The position numbers and the translations under genes are program-made. The notes beneath the pieces were generated by a model. That model saw only the letters and a list, made by a program, of their open reading frames with translations. It searched no databases and was not told the origin of the DNA. Below are positions 16,982-26,226 of a stretch of 64,000 nucleotides of DNA, piece after piece. The DNA comes from Bacteroidales bacterium (GTDB lineage Bacteria; Bacteroidota; Bacteroidia; Bacteroidales; UBA932): NCBI GenBank assembly GCA_016282145.1, contig JAEEJZ010000034.1, positions 1 through 64,000 on the forward strand, written 5' to 3'. Position 1 is the stretch's first letter; every line of letters begins with the position of its first letter.

Positions 16982-18220
16982 ATGGTAAGAGTAAAGCCCT
17001 TTGCCGCATTGCGGCCTCCCAAGGATATCGTCACCGCCGTGGCGGCTCCGCCCTATGACGTGCTGGACTCGCAGGAGGCGGCCGCCATCGCAGGAGAAAA
17101 GTCTCTGCTCCACATCACCAAGCCGGAAATCGACTTCAATCCCGTCCTTCCGGAAGACGATGCGCGTGTCTATGACAAGGCCGTGGCGAACTTCAAGGCC
17201 TGGCAGCAGCGGGGCTGGCTGGTGCGCGACGGCAAACCCTGTTATTACGTATATGCGCAGACGATGGGGGAGCGTACCCAGTACGGTCTGGTGCTTTGTG
17301 CCCATACCGACGATTATGCTTCCGGGCTCATCAAGAAGCACGAACTGACGCGTAAGGACAAGGAAGACGACCGGATGGTGCACGTCAAGATCCAGAGCGC
17401 CAATATCGAGCCGGTGTTTTTCGCCTACAAGGACAACGCTTCGCTCGCCCAGATTGTCGCAAAAGCGTCGGCCGGGGCTCCGGAATACGATTTTATCGAC
17501 GACAATGACTTCCGTCACCGTCTTTGGGTCATCGACGACGATGCGACGGTCGCGCGCATTACGGCGCTCTTCACCGACGAGGTGGAGGCCTTCTATGTGG
17601 CGGACGGCCATCATCGTACGGCCGCTGCGGCCCGTGTGGGTGCCGAGAGAAGGGCGGCGGATCCCGCCCCCAGTACCGATAAGGAGTACAACTTCTTCAT
17701 GGCGGTCTGCTTCCCGGAGAGCCAGTTGCGCATTCTGGACTACAACCGCGTGGTCAAGGACCTGAACGGCCTGAGCGTCCCGGAATTCCTGAAAGCCCTG
17801 GAAGAGGACTTCATCGTGGAAGGAAAGGGAACGCAGGTCTGGCGGCCCGACCGTCTGCATAACTTCGCGATGTACCTGGAAGGCCAGTGGTATTCGCTGA
17901 CGGCCCGCGAGGGACGCTGCAACGATGCGGATCCCATCGGCGTGCTGGATGTGACGGTGCTCTCCGAGCGCGTACTCAACCGGATCCTCGGCATCGGCGA
18001 CCTGCGTACGGACAAGCGCATCGACTTCGTCGGCGGCCTGCGCGGTCTCCCCGAGCTGAAGCGTCGCGTGGACAGTGGCGAAATGAAAGTGGCGTTCGCG
18101 CTTTACCCGGTATCGATGGCCCAGCTCATCGCCATTGCCGACTCCGGCCTCATCATGCCGCCGAAGACCACCTGGTTTGAACCGAAACTTCGTTCAGGAC
18201 TCTTTATCCATACCTTTTAA
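16982..18220 (+). CDS. DUF1015 family protein in serine operon
   Basis: 412-residue member of DUF1015, whose biochemical role is not settled. Typical features: the N-terminal VKPFAALRPP and VAAPPYDVLDSQEA, the central ADGHHRTAAAARVG, and the C-terminal MPPKTTWFEPKLRSGL. It begins one base after serA and ends overlapping recQ by one base. Association of this family with serA/serC is common in Bacteroidetes and Firmicutes, which suggests a role in serine metabolism. A separate SerB is present at 50278, so it need not be the missing phosphatase. Confidence 0.85.
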   Translation: MVRVKPFAALRPPKDIVTAVAAPPYDVLDSQEAAAIAGEKSLLHITKPEIDFNPVLPEDDARVYDKAVANFKAWQQRGWLVRDGKPCYYVYAQTMGERTQYGLVLCAHTDDYASGLIKKHELTRKDKEDDRMVHVKIQSANIEPVFFAYKDNASLAQIVAKASAGAPEYDFIDDNDFRHRLWVIDDDATVARITALFTDEVEAFYVADGHHRTAAAARVGAERRAADPAPSTDKEYNFFMAVCFPESQLRILDYNRVVKDLNGLSVPEFLKALEEDFIVEGKGTQVWRPDRLHNFAMYLEGQWYSLTAREGRCNDADPIGVLDVTVLSERVLNRILGIGDLRTDKRIDFVGGLRGLPELKRRVDSGEMKVAFALYPVSMAQLIAIADSGLIMPPKTTWFEPKLRSGLFIHTF

Positions 18221-20433
18221 TGCAATCGAGGCAGGAACTCATACGGGCTAAGCTGAAAGATTTCTTCGGCTATGACTCCTTCAAGGGAGATCAGGAGCGT
18301 ATCATCACCCACCTGGTGGATGGCGGGGACGCTTTCGTGCTGATGCCCACGGGGGGAGGAAAATCCCTCTGTTACCAGTTGCCTGCCCTGGTCATGGACG
18401 GGACGGCGATTGTCATTTCGCCGCTCATCGCCCTGATGAAGAATCAGGTGGACCTGCTCCGGAGCTTCGAGTCCGGTACGGGTTCGATGGCCCATTTCCT
18501 GAACTCCTCGCTGAGCCGTCAGCAGATTGACGAGGTGCGGGAGGATCTGGTCAGCGGCCGCACCAAGATCCTTTACGTGGCGCCCGAGTCCCTGACCAAG
18601 GAAGAGAATATCAGTCTCCTGCGCGGCGTGAAGATTTCCTTCTATGCCGTGGATGAGGCGCACTGTATTTCGGAGTGGGGCCATGATTTCCGTCCGGAGT
18701 ACCGGCGCATCCGCACCCTGGTGGATACCATCGGCCGGGCGCCGATCATCGCCCTGACGGCAACGGCGACGCCCAAGGTGCAGAGCGACATCCTCAAGAC
18801 CCTCGGCATCCCCGATGCGGAGATTTTCAAGTCTTCCTTCAACCGTCCGAACCTCGTCTACGAGATCCGGGACAAGCAGGATCCGGAGAAGGACATCATC
18901 AAGTACATCCATCAGAACAGGGGCAAATCGGGTAGTATCTACTGCCTTAGCCGCAATAAGGTGGAGGAACTTTCTTCCCTGCTGTGCATCAACGGCATCA
19001 AGGCCCTGCCTTATCACGCCGGCCTGGACGCCAAGACGCGGGCGGAAAACCAGGACAAGTTCCTGATGGAGGAGGTGAATGTCATCGTGGCGACCATCGC
19101 CTTCGGTATGGGCATCGACAAGCCCGATGTCCGTTTCGTCATTCACTACGATATTCCCAAGAGTATCGAAAGTTACTATCAGGAAACCGGCCGTGCCGGT
19201 CGGGATGGCCAGGAAGGGGAGTGCATCGCCTACTACAGCTATTCCGATATCCGGAAGTTCGAGAAATTCATGCAGGGCAAGCCCATCGCCGAGCAGGAGA
19301 TCAGCCGTCAGCTGCTGAGCGAAGTGGTGGCGTACGCCGAATCGAACCAGTGCCGCAGAAAATTGCTGCTCAATTACTTCGGCGAAGATTACGGGCATCC
19401 TTCCTGCGGCGCCTGCGACAATTGCCTGCACCCGCGTCCCACCTTCGACGGAAGGGAGGAAATGAAACTCGTGATTTCGCTCGTGGAAGCGCTGCCCGAG
19501 CATTTCAAGCTCGACCATCTGGCCAATATCCTTGCCGGTGTCAACAACTCGATGATTTCCTCCTTCAAGCACAATCAGCTGGAATTCTTCGGGAAAGGCT
19601 CCGCGCACAGCGAGAAGTTCTGGTGTACGGTGATTCACCAGGGACTGACCCTGCATCTGCTGGAAAAGGAAATCGAGTCCTACGGACTGATCTATGCCAC
19701 GCCTGCGGGCCGGGATTTCCTGCAGAACCCTTATGAACTGCAACTTGTGGAGGATCGCCAGTTCTCCAAGGCAGCGGCCGAGGACGAGGACGACGAGGAG
19801 GCCGTAGCGGCCAATCAGGCCGTCCTTTCAGGCGGCGGGGGAGACAGTACCCTGCTCTCCATGCTCAAGGACCTGCGCAAGTCCCAGGCACACAAACTCA
19901 AACTGCAGCCCTGGATTATTTTCGGAGACCCTTCGCTGGAGGATATGACCATCCTCTATCCGGTCAGTTTCGAGGATCTGCAGAAGTGCCAGGGCGTGGG
20001 CGAGGGCAAGGCACGCAAATTCGGCGGCCCCTTCATCGAACTGATCAAGCGCTATGTCGAAGAGAACGAAATTACCCGTCCGGATGATTTCGTGGTCAAG
20101 TCCGCCCCTACCCGTTCGGAGAACAAGATATTCATTATCAAGAGTATAGATAGGAGAATGTCCTTCGAGGACATCGCCTCGGCCCGGGACCTCGACATCG
20201 AGGAACTGGTGAGCGAGATGGAATCCATCGTGGCGACGGGGACAAAACTCAATATCGATTACGAGATCCGCGAAACCCTGGACGAAGAGGTGGTGGAGGA
20301 AATCTACGACTACTTCAAGAACGAGGCTTCGTCGGATTCCGTAGAAGAGGCTATCCAGGCTTTGGGTGCGGATTATGACGAGATGGAAATCCGTCTGGTG
20401 CGCCTCAAATTCCTTTGTGAAATCGCCTCATGA
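18220..20433 (+). CDS. recQ: ATP-dependent DNA helicase RecQ
   Basis: 3'-5' helicase acting in recombination and fork repair. 737 residues. Walker A PTGGGKSL is near residue 45, the DEAH box in AVDEAHCISEWGHDFRPEY, motif VI in QETGRAGRDG. The RecQ zinc site has four cysteines (CRRKLLLNYFGE and CGACDNC), followed by the RQC winged helix and an HRDC domain (CQGVGEGKARKFG). Beyond it is an extra C-terminal helical region of about 130 residues, resembling the HTH_40-type tail of the longer bacterial RecQs. TAATG overlap with the preceding gene. Confidence 0.95.
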   Translation: MQSRQELIRAKLKDFFGYDSFKGDQERIITHLVDGGDAFVLMPTGGGKSLCYQLPALVMDGTAIVISPLIALMKNQVDLLRSFESGTGSMAHFLNSSLSRQQIDEVREDLVSGRTKILYVAPESLTKEENISLLRGVKISFYAVDEAHCISEWGHDFRPEYRRIRTLVDTIGRAPIIALTATATPKVQSDILKTLGIPDAEIFKSSFNRPNLVYEIRDKQDPEKDIIKYIHQNRGKSGSIYCLSRNKVEELSSLLCINGIKALPYHAGLDAKTRAENQDKFLMEEVNVIVATIAFGMGIDKPDVRFVIHYDIPKSIESYYQETGRAGRDGQEGECIAYYSYSDIRKFEKFMQGKPIAEQEISRQLLSEVVAYAESNQCRRKLLLNYFGEDYGHPSCGACDNCLHPRPTFDGREEMKLVISLVEALPEHFKLDHLANILAGVNNSMISSFKHNQLEFFGKGSAHSEKFWCTVIHQGLTLHLLEKEIESYGLIYATPAGRDFLQNPYELQLVEDRQFSKAAAEDEDDEEAVAANQAVLSGGGGDSTLLSMLKDLRKSQAHKLKLQPWIIFGDPSLEDMTILYPVSFEDLQKCQGVGEGKARKFGGPFIELIKRYVEENEITRPDDFVVKSAPTRSENKIFIIKSIDRRMSFEDIASARDLDIEELVSEMESIVATGTKLNIDYEIRETLDEEVVEEIYDYFKNEASSDSVEEAIQALGADYDEMEIRLVRLKFLCEIAS

Positions 20434-22364
20434 TTCCCAGGGAGACGGTACAGCAGATTCTCGACACGGCCCGCATCGAGGATGTCGTGTCGGATTTCGT
20501 GGCGCTCAAGCGCCGCGGGGCGAGTTTCGTCGCCTGCTGTCCCTTCCATAACGAGAAGACCCCCTCTTTTTACGTGACCCCCTCCAAAGGCATTTTCAAA
20601 TGCTTCGGCTGCGGCAAATCCGGGACGGCGGTGGGCTTTGTCATGGAACACGAACACGCCTCCTACGCGGAGGCGCTTCGCTACCTGGCCCGCAAGTATC
20701 ATATCGAGGTCAAGGAAGAGGAGGAGAGCGCCGAAGAGATTGCCCGCCGTCAGCACAGCGAAAGCCTGCTGCTGGTCAGCGAATGGGCCCAGAAGTTCTT
20801 TGCGGAGCAGTTGCGTGACGGCGAGGGCCGGGCGGTAGGCTATGCCTATTTCCGTTCCCGCGCCCTGACGGACGAGACCATCGCCAAGTTCGGACTGGGC
20901 TGGGCCCCCTCGTCGCGGACAGCCCTGCTCGATGCGGCCCGGCAGGCCGGTTACAAGGAGGAATACCTGCTGGAGGCGGGACTGCTGCGCCAAAAAGAGG
21001 AAGGCGGCCCCCTCGTGGACAAGTTCGTCGAGCGGGTAACCTTCCCCATCCATTCCCTGAGCGGCCGGGTCATCGCCTTCAGTTGCCGTACCCTCCGCTC
21101 CGACAACCCTGCCAAATACGTCAATTCCCCGGAAACGGAGATATACAAGAAGAGCCGCGTCCTGTACGGGCTCTATCAGGCCAAATCGGAGATTGCCCGC
21201 CGCGATGAGTGCATCCTCGTGGAAGGGAACATCGATATGGTGATGATGCACCAGAAGGGCATCACCAACGTCGTCGCAACCTGCGGAACGGCATTGACGG
21301 TGGAGCAGATCCGGCTCGTCCGCAAGTTTACGGAGAACATGACCATCATGTATGACGGCGATTCCGCCGGCATCAAGGCGGCCATCCGCGGACTGGACCT
21401 GGTGCTTGCCGAGGGGATGAACGTCCACATCGTGCTGCTGCCCGAAGGGGAAGATCCCGATTCCTTCTGCCGCGGACGCGAGCGGGAGGAAGTGGAAGAC
21501 TATATCCGCGGGCACGCGACCGACTTCATTTCGTTCAAGACGGACCTGCTGCTCGCCGAGGCGGCCGGAGATCCCCTGCGCAAGGCCAATCTGATCAATG
21601 ATATCGCCGATACGATTGCCCGCATTCCGGATGCCATCAAGCGGTCGGTCTATGTGGAAAGCGTCGCCATGCGCTTCGATATCGACCGGGATATCCTCTT
21701 CGAGCGGATTACGAAGACCCTTCGCGCCGAAGCGGAGCGGCCCCGGAATGTCCAGCCGCAGGCAGTGGCGGCGGAGCCTCCCCGGACGGAGGAAGTGTTG
21801 CCGCCCCTGGAGAACGTGACGCTCGCGAAAGCGGAGTCCGACCTGCTGTATTTCCTGCTGACGCACGGCTGCGATACCCTGGCCTTCCCGGCGGATTCCG
21901 AATTCAGCAGCCCCGAAGGGGAGGAAAACCCGACGGTGGCGGATTTTATCCGGAACGCCCTGGAGTCGGACGGCTCGCAGTTCGCCAACTCGGCGTACCG
22001 CCGTCTTTACGACGCGTATATGGCGCTTTATGACCAGGGACTGGCGCAGGACGTTATCCTGCGGACCCTGCTCGACGGCGAAGACCGCGTGGGTGCCCTG
22101 CTCGCCGCGCAGTTATCGACGGAAAAATACCGTCTCAGCGTCAAAGTGTTCGAGGAGGCGATGACGACCCCCGCCTCGTGGCTGGTCATCTTCGTGCCCC
22201 GGGCGATACTGTATTATGCGGAGCGCCGGGTGCATTACAGCATCGACTGTCTGCGCCGCTCCCTGGAGGGTGCGCCTGCCGAGGAGCAGTTGAAGATCCT
22301 GGAGAAAATCGTGAAGTTGCAGGGTGCTCAACGCAAAATCAACAAGAAATTAGGAAGAGAATAG
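20430..22364 (+). CDS. dnaG: DNA primase
   Basis: Synthesises RNA primers at the replication fork. 644 residues. The N-terminal CHC2 zinc domain has CCPFHNEKTPSF and FKCFGCGKSG (residues about 35-62). The TOPRIM core follows: VEGNIDMVMMHQ with the catalytic glutamate, and MYDGDSAGIKA with the metal-binding aspartates. The C-terminal 200 residues form the helical part expected to bind DnaB helicase. It starts inside the recQ stop codon (ATGA overlap). Confidence 0.96.
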   Translation: MIPRETVQQILDTARIEDVVSDFVALKRRGASFVACCPFHNEKTPSFYVTPSKGIFKCFGCGKSGTAVGFVMEHEHASYAEALRYLARKYHIEVKEEEESAEEIARRQHSESLLLVSEWAQKFFAEQLRDGEGRAVGYAYFRSRALTDETIAKFGLGWAPSSRTALLDAARQAGYKEEYLLEAGLLRQKEEGGPLVDKFVERVTFPIHSLSGRVIAFSCRTLRSDNPAKYVNSPETEIYKKSRVLYGLYQAKSEIARRDECILVEGNIDMVMMHQKGITNVVATCGTALTVEQIRLVRKFTENMTIMYDGDSAGIKAAIRGLDLVLAEGMNVHIVLLPEGEDPDSFCRGREREEVEDYIRGHATDFISFKTDLLLAEAAGDPLRKANLINDIADTIARIPDAIKRSVYVESVAMRFDIDRDILFERITKTLRAEAERPRNVQPQAVAAEPPRTEEVLPPLENVTLAKAESDLLYFLLTHGCDTLAFPADSEFSSPEGEENPTVADFIRNALESDGSQFANSAYRRLYDAYMALYDQGLAQDVILRTLLDGEDRVGALLAAQLSTEKYRLSVKVFEEAMTTPASWLVIFVPRAILYYAERRVHYSIDCLRRSLEGAPAEEQLKILEKIVKLQGAQRKINKKLGRE

Positions 22365-22367
22365 GAT

Positions 22368-24524
22368 ATGGAAAAGAAAAGAACCCTCGTCACCTGTGCC
22401 TTGCCTTATGCCAACGGCCCCGTGCATATCGGGCACCTGGCCGGCGTATATGTGCCTGCCGACATCTATGTGCGCTACCTCCGCCTGCGCGGAGAGGATG
22501 TGCTCTTTATCTGCGGCTCGGACGAGCACGGCGTGCCCATCACCATCAAGGCGCGCGAACAGGGCTGTACGCCCCAGGACATCGTGGACAAGTACCACGG
22601 TATCATCAAGGATTCCTTCAGCCGTCTGGGCATCAATTTCGACATTTATTCCCGGACCAGTTCCAAGGTGCACGCGAAGAATGCGTCGGACTTTTTCCGC
22701 AAACTCTATGATGACGGCGCTTTCATCACCCGCGAGAGCGAGCAGTATTACGATCCCGAGGCCAAGACCTTCCTGGCGGACCGCTACATCGTGGGAACCT
22801 GCCCCAAGTGCGGCAACCCCGGCGCCTATGGCGACCAGTGCGAGAAATGCGGTTCCACCCTCAGCCCGGAGGAACTCATCGACCCGCGTTCGAAACTGAG
22901 CGGCGCCACCCCGGTGAAGAAGAAGACCACCCACTGGTATCTGCCCCTCGACCAATATGAGAAATGGCTTTCCGAATGGATCCTGGACGGTCATAAGGAG
23001 TGGAAGACCAATGTGTACGGACAGTGCAAGAGCTGGATCGACGGCGGCCTGCAGCCCCGTGCCGTCAGCCGCGACCTCGACTGGGGCGTCCCCGTCCCCG
23101 TGGAAGGTGCTGAGGGCAAGGTGCTCTATGTCTGGTTCGACGCGCCCATCGGCTACATCTCCAATACGCAGGAACTGCTGCCGCAGACTTGGGAGAAGTG
23201 GTGGAAGGACGAACAGACCTCGCTGATCCATTTCATCGGCAAGGACAATATCGTCTTCCACTGCATCGTTTTCCCGTCGATGCTCAAGGCGCACGGCAGT
23301 TATATCCTGCCCGAGAACGTGCCCGCCAACGAGTTCCTGAACCTCGAGGGGGACAAGATCTCCACCTCGCGCGGCTGGGCGGTCTGGGCGCACGAATACC
23401 TGCAGGATTTCCCCGGGAAGGAGGACGTGATGCGCTATGTGCTGACCGCTAACGCCCCGGAGACCAAGGACAATGATTTCTCCTGGAAGGATTTCCAGCA
23501 GCGCAACAACAGCGAACTCGTGGCGATTTTCGGGAATTTCGTGAACCGTGCCGTAGTGCTGACGCACAAGTATTTCGACGGTGTCGTCCCGCCCTGCGGG
23601 GAACTCCTGGACATCGACCGTGAAGCGCTGTCCGCCCTGCCGGAACTGCGCGCGTCGATGGAGGCGAACCTTGCCGCCTTCCGCTTCCGCGAGGCTCTCA
23701 AGGATGCGATGGGCATCGCCCGGGTAGGGAACAAATATATTTCCGATACCGAGCCCTGGAAGGTGGCGAAGACCGATCTCGGCCGCGCCGCCACCATCCT
23801 GAACATCTCCCTGCAGATCTGCGCGAACCTGGCGCTGGCCTTCGAGCCCTTTACGCCCTTCGCCGCCGAGCGCCTGCGCGCGATGCTGAAGGTCGGCCTC
23901 GATGCGGGCTTCGATCACCGCAGCGGGGAAGCCGTTACCGAGAATACCTTCCGCGAAGGGGAAGGGGCCGCCCTGCATACCGGTGTCGCTCCGGCCGAAG
24001 CGCTGGTGCTGCGCTGGGCGATGCTCGGCAATGCCGATATCCTGCCCGCCGGCCATGCCATCGGGGAGGCGAAACTGCTCTTCGAAAAACTGGAGGACGA
24101 TTCGATCCAGCTGCAGCTCGACCGTCTCGAGGCCATCCGGAAGCAGATGGAGGCCGCCCGCAAGGCCGAAGAGGCTTCGCGCGTCACGCCGCAGAAGGCC
24201 GAATGCAGTTTCGACGATTTCGAGAAGATGGATATCCGCACCGCGACCGTCCTGGAGGCGGAGCGCGTGCCCAAGACCGACAAACTGCTCAAACTGACCA
24301 TCGATACCGGCATGGACCGCCGGACGATCGTCTCCGGCATCGCCGAGTTCTATACGCCTGAGCAGATGCTCGGAAAGCAGATCTGCATCCTTGCGAACCT
24401 GGCTCCCCGCGTGATTCGCGGGATCGAGTCGAAGGGTATGATCCTGATGGCCCGCCAGAACGACGGTAAAATGCGCTTCATCACCCCGCAGGAAGTCCTT
24501 TCCAACGGCGCCCAGATCGGCTGA
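22368..24524 (+). CDS. metG: Methionyl-tRNA synthetase
   Basis: Charges tRNA-Met. 718 residues, the long form. Class I signature HIGH at residues 20-23; knuckle cysteines CPKC and CEKC at about 145-163; the KMSKS equivalent is KISTS near residue 330. From about residue 610 a C-terminal EMAP/Trbp111-type tRNA-binding domain follows ([28 protein letters not shown]), which supports dimerisation. Three bases after dnaG, so probably cotranscribed with recQ-dnaG. The convergent neighbour ends two bases past its stop. Confidence 0.96.
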   Translation: MEKKRTLVTCALPYANGPVHIGHLAGVYVPADIYVRYLRLRGEDVLFICGSDEHGVPITIKAREQGCTPQDIVDKYHGIIKDSFSRLGINFDIYSRTSSKVHAKNASDFFRKLYDDGAFITRESEQYYDPEAKTFLADRYIVGTCPKCGNPGAYGDQCEKCGSTLSPEELIDPRSKLSGATPVKKKTTHWYLPLDQYEKWLSEWILDGHKEWKTNVYGQCKSWIDGGLQPRAVSRDLDWGVPVPVEGAEGKVLYVWFDAPIGYISNTQELLPQTWEKWWKDEQTSLIHFIGKDNIVFHCIVFPSMLKAHGSYILPENVPANEFLNLEGDKISTSRGWAVWAHEYLQDFPGKEDVMRYVLTANAPETKDNDFSWKDFQQRNNSELVAIFGNFVNRAVVLTHKYFDGVVPPCGELLDIDREALSALPELRASMEANLAAFRFREALKDAMGIARVGNKYISDTEPWKVAKTDLGRAATILNISLQICANLALAFEPFTPFAAERLRAMLKVGLDAGFDHRSGEAVTENTFREGEGAALHTGVAPAEALVLRWAMLGNADILPAGHAIGEAKLLFEKLEDDSIQLQLDRLEAIRKQMEAARKAEEASRVTPQKAECSFDDFEKMDIRTATVLEAERVPKTDKLLKLTIDTGMDRRTIVSGIAEFYTPEQMLGKQICILANLAPRVIRGIESKGMILMARQNDGKMRFITPQEVLSNGAQIG

Positions 24525-24526
24525 TC

Positions 24527-25183
24527 CTACTTGAATTCCCTGCCGTTGAAGCGGTGTTTCTCGTAGCGGTAGAGTTCGTGGCTTTCCTCGTCGTACCAGA
24601 GGGTGTAACTGAAATCGCCCTTTGAAGGCTTCGTCGGGGTAAAGGTAGCGACGCTGTATTGCTCGGGCAGTTTCTGGTTGTTGCGGTACTTGAGCCCGGC
24701 GTAGGCGATTTTCTCATTTTCGATGGCGGCGCTGACATAATCCTGGAGGATGTCGAGCCAGACGGGCAGGAGGCTGTATTCGCCCATCCCGAAGTTTTCC
24801 AGTGTCGCCAGCGGGAGTGCCGCCACATTGAAGGGGCGCCTGCGCTTATTGGCGTCGTCTTCTTTCCCGCCCTTGTCCAGCGAGAGGAAGACCAGTCCGC
24901 CCGAAGATACGATGCTCAGGACATAACTGTCCGGCTCGGTCCGGGCGCGGGTGAAATCGTCCACGTCGCACATCTCCCAGGGGGAGAGGGTCCAGCTTTC
25001 GGTGATGGCCGTCTTGAAGTCCATGTCAAACAGTACGTTCCCGGTCGGGATCACCTTGACGATGGCGCTGGGGAAGTCCTCCAGCAGAAAGCCCTTGGTA
25101 TAGACCTTCGCCTGCCCCCGGGCCGCAACGCAGCCGCCCAGCAGCAGACTCGCCGTCAACAGGTATTGAATGATTCTCTTCAT
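24527..25183 (-). CDS. Uncharacterised exported protein
   Basis: 218 residues with a signal peptide (LLTASLLLGGCVAARGQA); LGGC also offers a possible lipid-attachment cysteine. I recognise no catalytic family. The mature part has acidic and aromatic segments (SPWEMCDVDDFTRARTEPD, LWYDEESHELYRYEKH) and the look of a small Bacteroidetes periplasmic or lipoprotein. Its start is 13 bases downstream of the ORF6N gene on the same strand. No -7 box was seen directly upstream. Function unknown. Confidence 0.6.
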   Translation of the reverse strand: MKRIIQYLLTASLLLGGCVAARGQAKVYTKGFLLEDFPSAIVKVIPTGNVLFDMDFKTAITESWTLSPWEMCDVDDFTRARTEPDSYVLSIVSSGGLVFLSLDKGGKEDDANKRRRPFNVAALPLATLENFGMGEYSLLPVWLDILQDYVSAAIENEKIAYAGLKYRNNQKLPEQYSVATFTPTKPSKGDFSYTLWYDEESHELYRYEKHRFNGREFK

Positions 25184-25196
25184 CGTGATTGCGCCG

Positions 25197-25667
25197 TCAT
25201 CTTCCGTGCAGTAAATGTACGGCTTTTCTATGACATTGCAAAACCCTCCGGCCTGACGCTGCTACCCGGGCGCGCAATTCCTTTAATTCTGTCGATAAGT
25301 TCGATGTGTCCAGCAGATACTCCCGAACCTTTACAAAGGCTCGCATAATGGCAATATTAGCGGCAATGGCAACATCACTTCTCAACACTCCAGAAAGCAT
25401 TGCAATTCCTTGCTCTGCAAAAGCAAAAGGGAGTGCCTTTTTAGGCCTTTTTGATGTCATCACAATTTGTGATGAGTTCGCAACCAATTCTTCTTCAGTG
25501 AGTTGAAACATAAAATCTGGCGGGAAACGCTCAATGTTTCTCTTTACTGCCTGGTTTAATGATCGGGTTTCCACCTGATATAGCTTCGCCAGATCATAAT
25601 CTAGCATCACATTTTTCCCTCTAATATTATGAATGAGGGGTCGTACAAGGTCAACGGTGTTACTCAT
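25197..25667 (-). CDS. ORF6N domain protein, atypical C-terminus
   Basis: 156 residues. The first 110 match the ORF6N/KilA-N-type DNA-binding domain common on phage and mobile elements (RGKNVMLDYDLAKLYQVE, LNQAVKRNIERFP, FAFAEQGIAMLSGVLRS). After ELKELRAR the tail (VAASGRRVLQCHRKAVHLLH) no longer resembles the usual coiled end, as if the gene had been cut and read into local sequence. This stretch is visibly AT-richer than its surroundings, a sign of transfer. A TATCTTTG box on the minus strand at 25698-25705 gives a 30-base leader. Probably a relic of a mobile element. Confidence 0.75.
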   Translation of the reverse strand: MSNTVDLVRPLIHNIRGKNVMLDYDLAKLYQVETRSLNQAVKRNIERFPPDFMFQLTEEELVANSSQIVMTSKRPKKALPFAFAEQGIAMLSGVLRSDVAIAANIAIMRAFVKVREYLLDTSNLSTELKELRARVAASGRRVLQCHRKAVHLLHGR

Positions 25668-25718
25668 AGCACAACAAACAATATGGTATCATTAGCGCAA
25701 AGATATACCGCAAGTTGC

Positions 25719-25739
25719 CGTTGAAAAAGTTTTTCAACG
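25719..25739. repeat. Perfect 10-base palindrome
   Basis: CGTTGAAAAA and its exact complement TTTTTCAACG are separated by one base. It lies just upstream of the ORF6N promoter in a non-coding, AT-rich stretch. It could be a protein-binding site or a terminator remnant; nothing distinguishes these. Confidence 0.5.
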
Positions 25740-25818
25740 CTTAAGTTAGGGGTGTTGCTCCGGGAAGCGGCTGCCTTCGGCCGGGAAGAGCCGGAGCGGT
25801 ACGCCCCTTCCGCTCCGG

Positions 25819-25968
25819 GAGTAGGCCTGCAACAACGGGCGCTTGTTGCTTCGCAACCCTATCCGGGGAATTGAGCGACAAACCGAGCGATGTGGAACTC
25901 GTTCCGACATCCGAGGTGCGAAGCTCAAAGCCGTCAGGCAAATGCGCCCTAACGTTGCAGGCCTACTC
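25819..25968 (+). repeat. Dispersed structured repeat, copy C (long form)
   Basis: Perfect 15-base arms 25819-25833 and 25954-25968 (GAGTAGGCCTGCAAC and complement). The inner stem reads GGGCGC/GCGCCC (25837-25842 with 25944-25949), a compensated change from GGGCAC/GTGCCC in copies A, B and E. GTTGC-TTC-GCAAC is at 25845-25857. The extra insert holds TTGAGC (25871-25876) paired with GCTCAA (25923-25928), an 11-pair-scale hairpin 25889-25911 and a small GCC-GTCA-GGC hairpin 25930-25939. The rest of the 559-base gap between the ORF6N gene and dnaX holds only this copy, the palindrome at 25719 and the dnaX promoter. Confidence 0.87.
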
Positions 25969-26188
25969 ACTACGTCGCTCCAGGTTCATCTCTACCACCA
26001 CGCCGCCCGGCCCTTCCCGGCCCTCCGGACTGACGCCGCTTCCTGAATCAAATGCCGTCAAATTGGCCGGTACTTTTCCCGAAAAAGGCCGTTTTTTAAG
26101 AAAAATGCTGCCCCGAGGGCAGTAAAAATGCCGAAAATCACGGATTTTAGGCAAAAGTACGTGCCATCGCAGTCTTGGCGAAAGTTAT

Positions 26189-26220
26189 TTTGGAATAATT
26201 CAAAACAACTTTTAAATTTG
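26189..26220 (+). promoter_or_regulatory. dnaX promoter
   Basis: A perfect Bacteroidetes promoter: TTTG (26189-26192), 20 bases, TAAATTTG (26213-26220). The dnaX ATG at 26227 is six bases after the -7 box, so the transcript should start within about two bases of the start codon. Confidence 0.7.
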
Positions 26221-26226
26221 TGAGTT

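Noticed and set aside
25197..25667. A prophage or integrative element around the ORF6N gene
   Set aside because: No integrase, terminase, structural or mobilisation genes and no flanking direct repeats were seen; only a relic can be claimed.
25866..25968. A short protein frame shared by both long repeat copies, reading SDKPSDVELVPTSEVR
   Set aside because: It lies wholly inside the structured insert, and the frame breaks just after this stretch in the second copy (one extra base). There is no promoter or start context. The similarity is explained by the nucleotide repeat.
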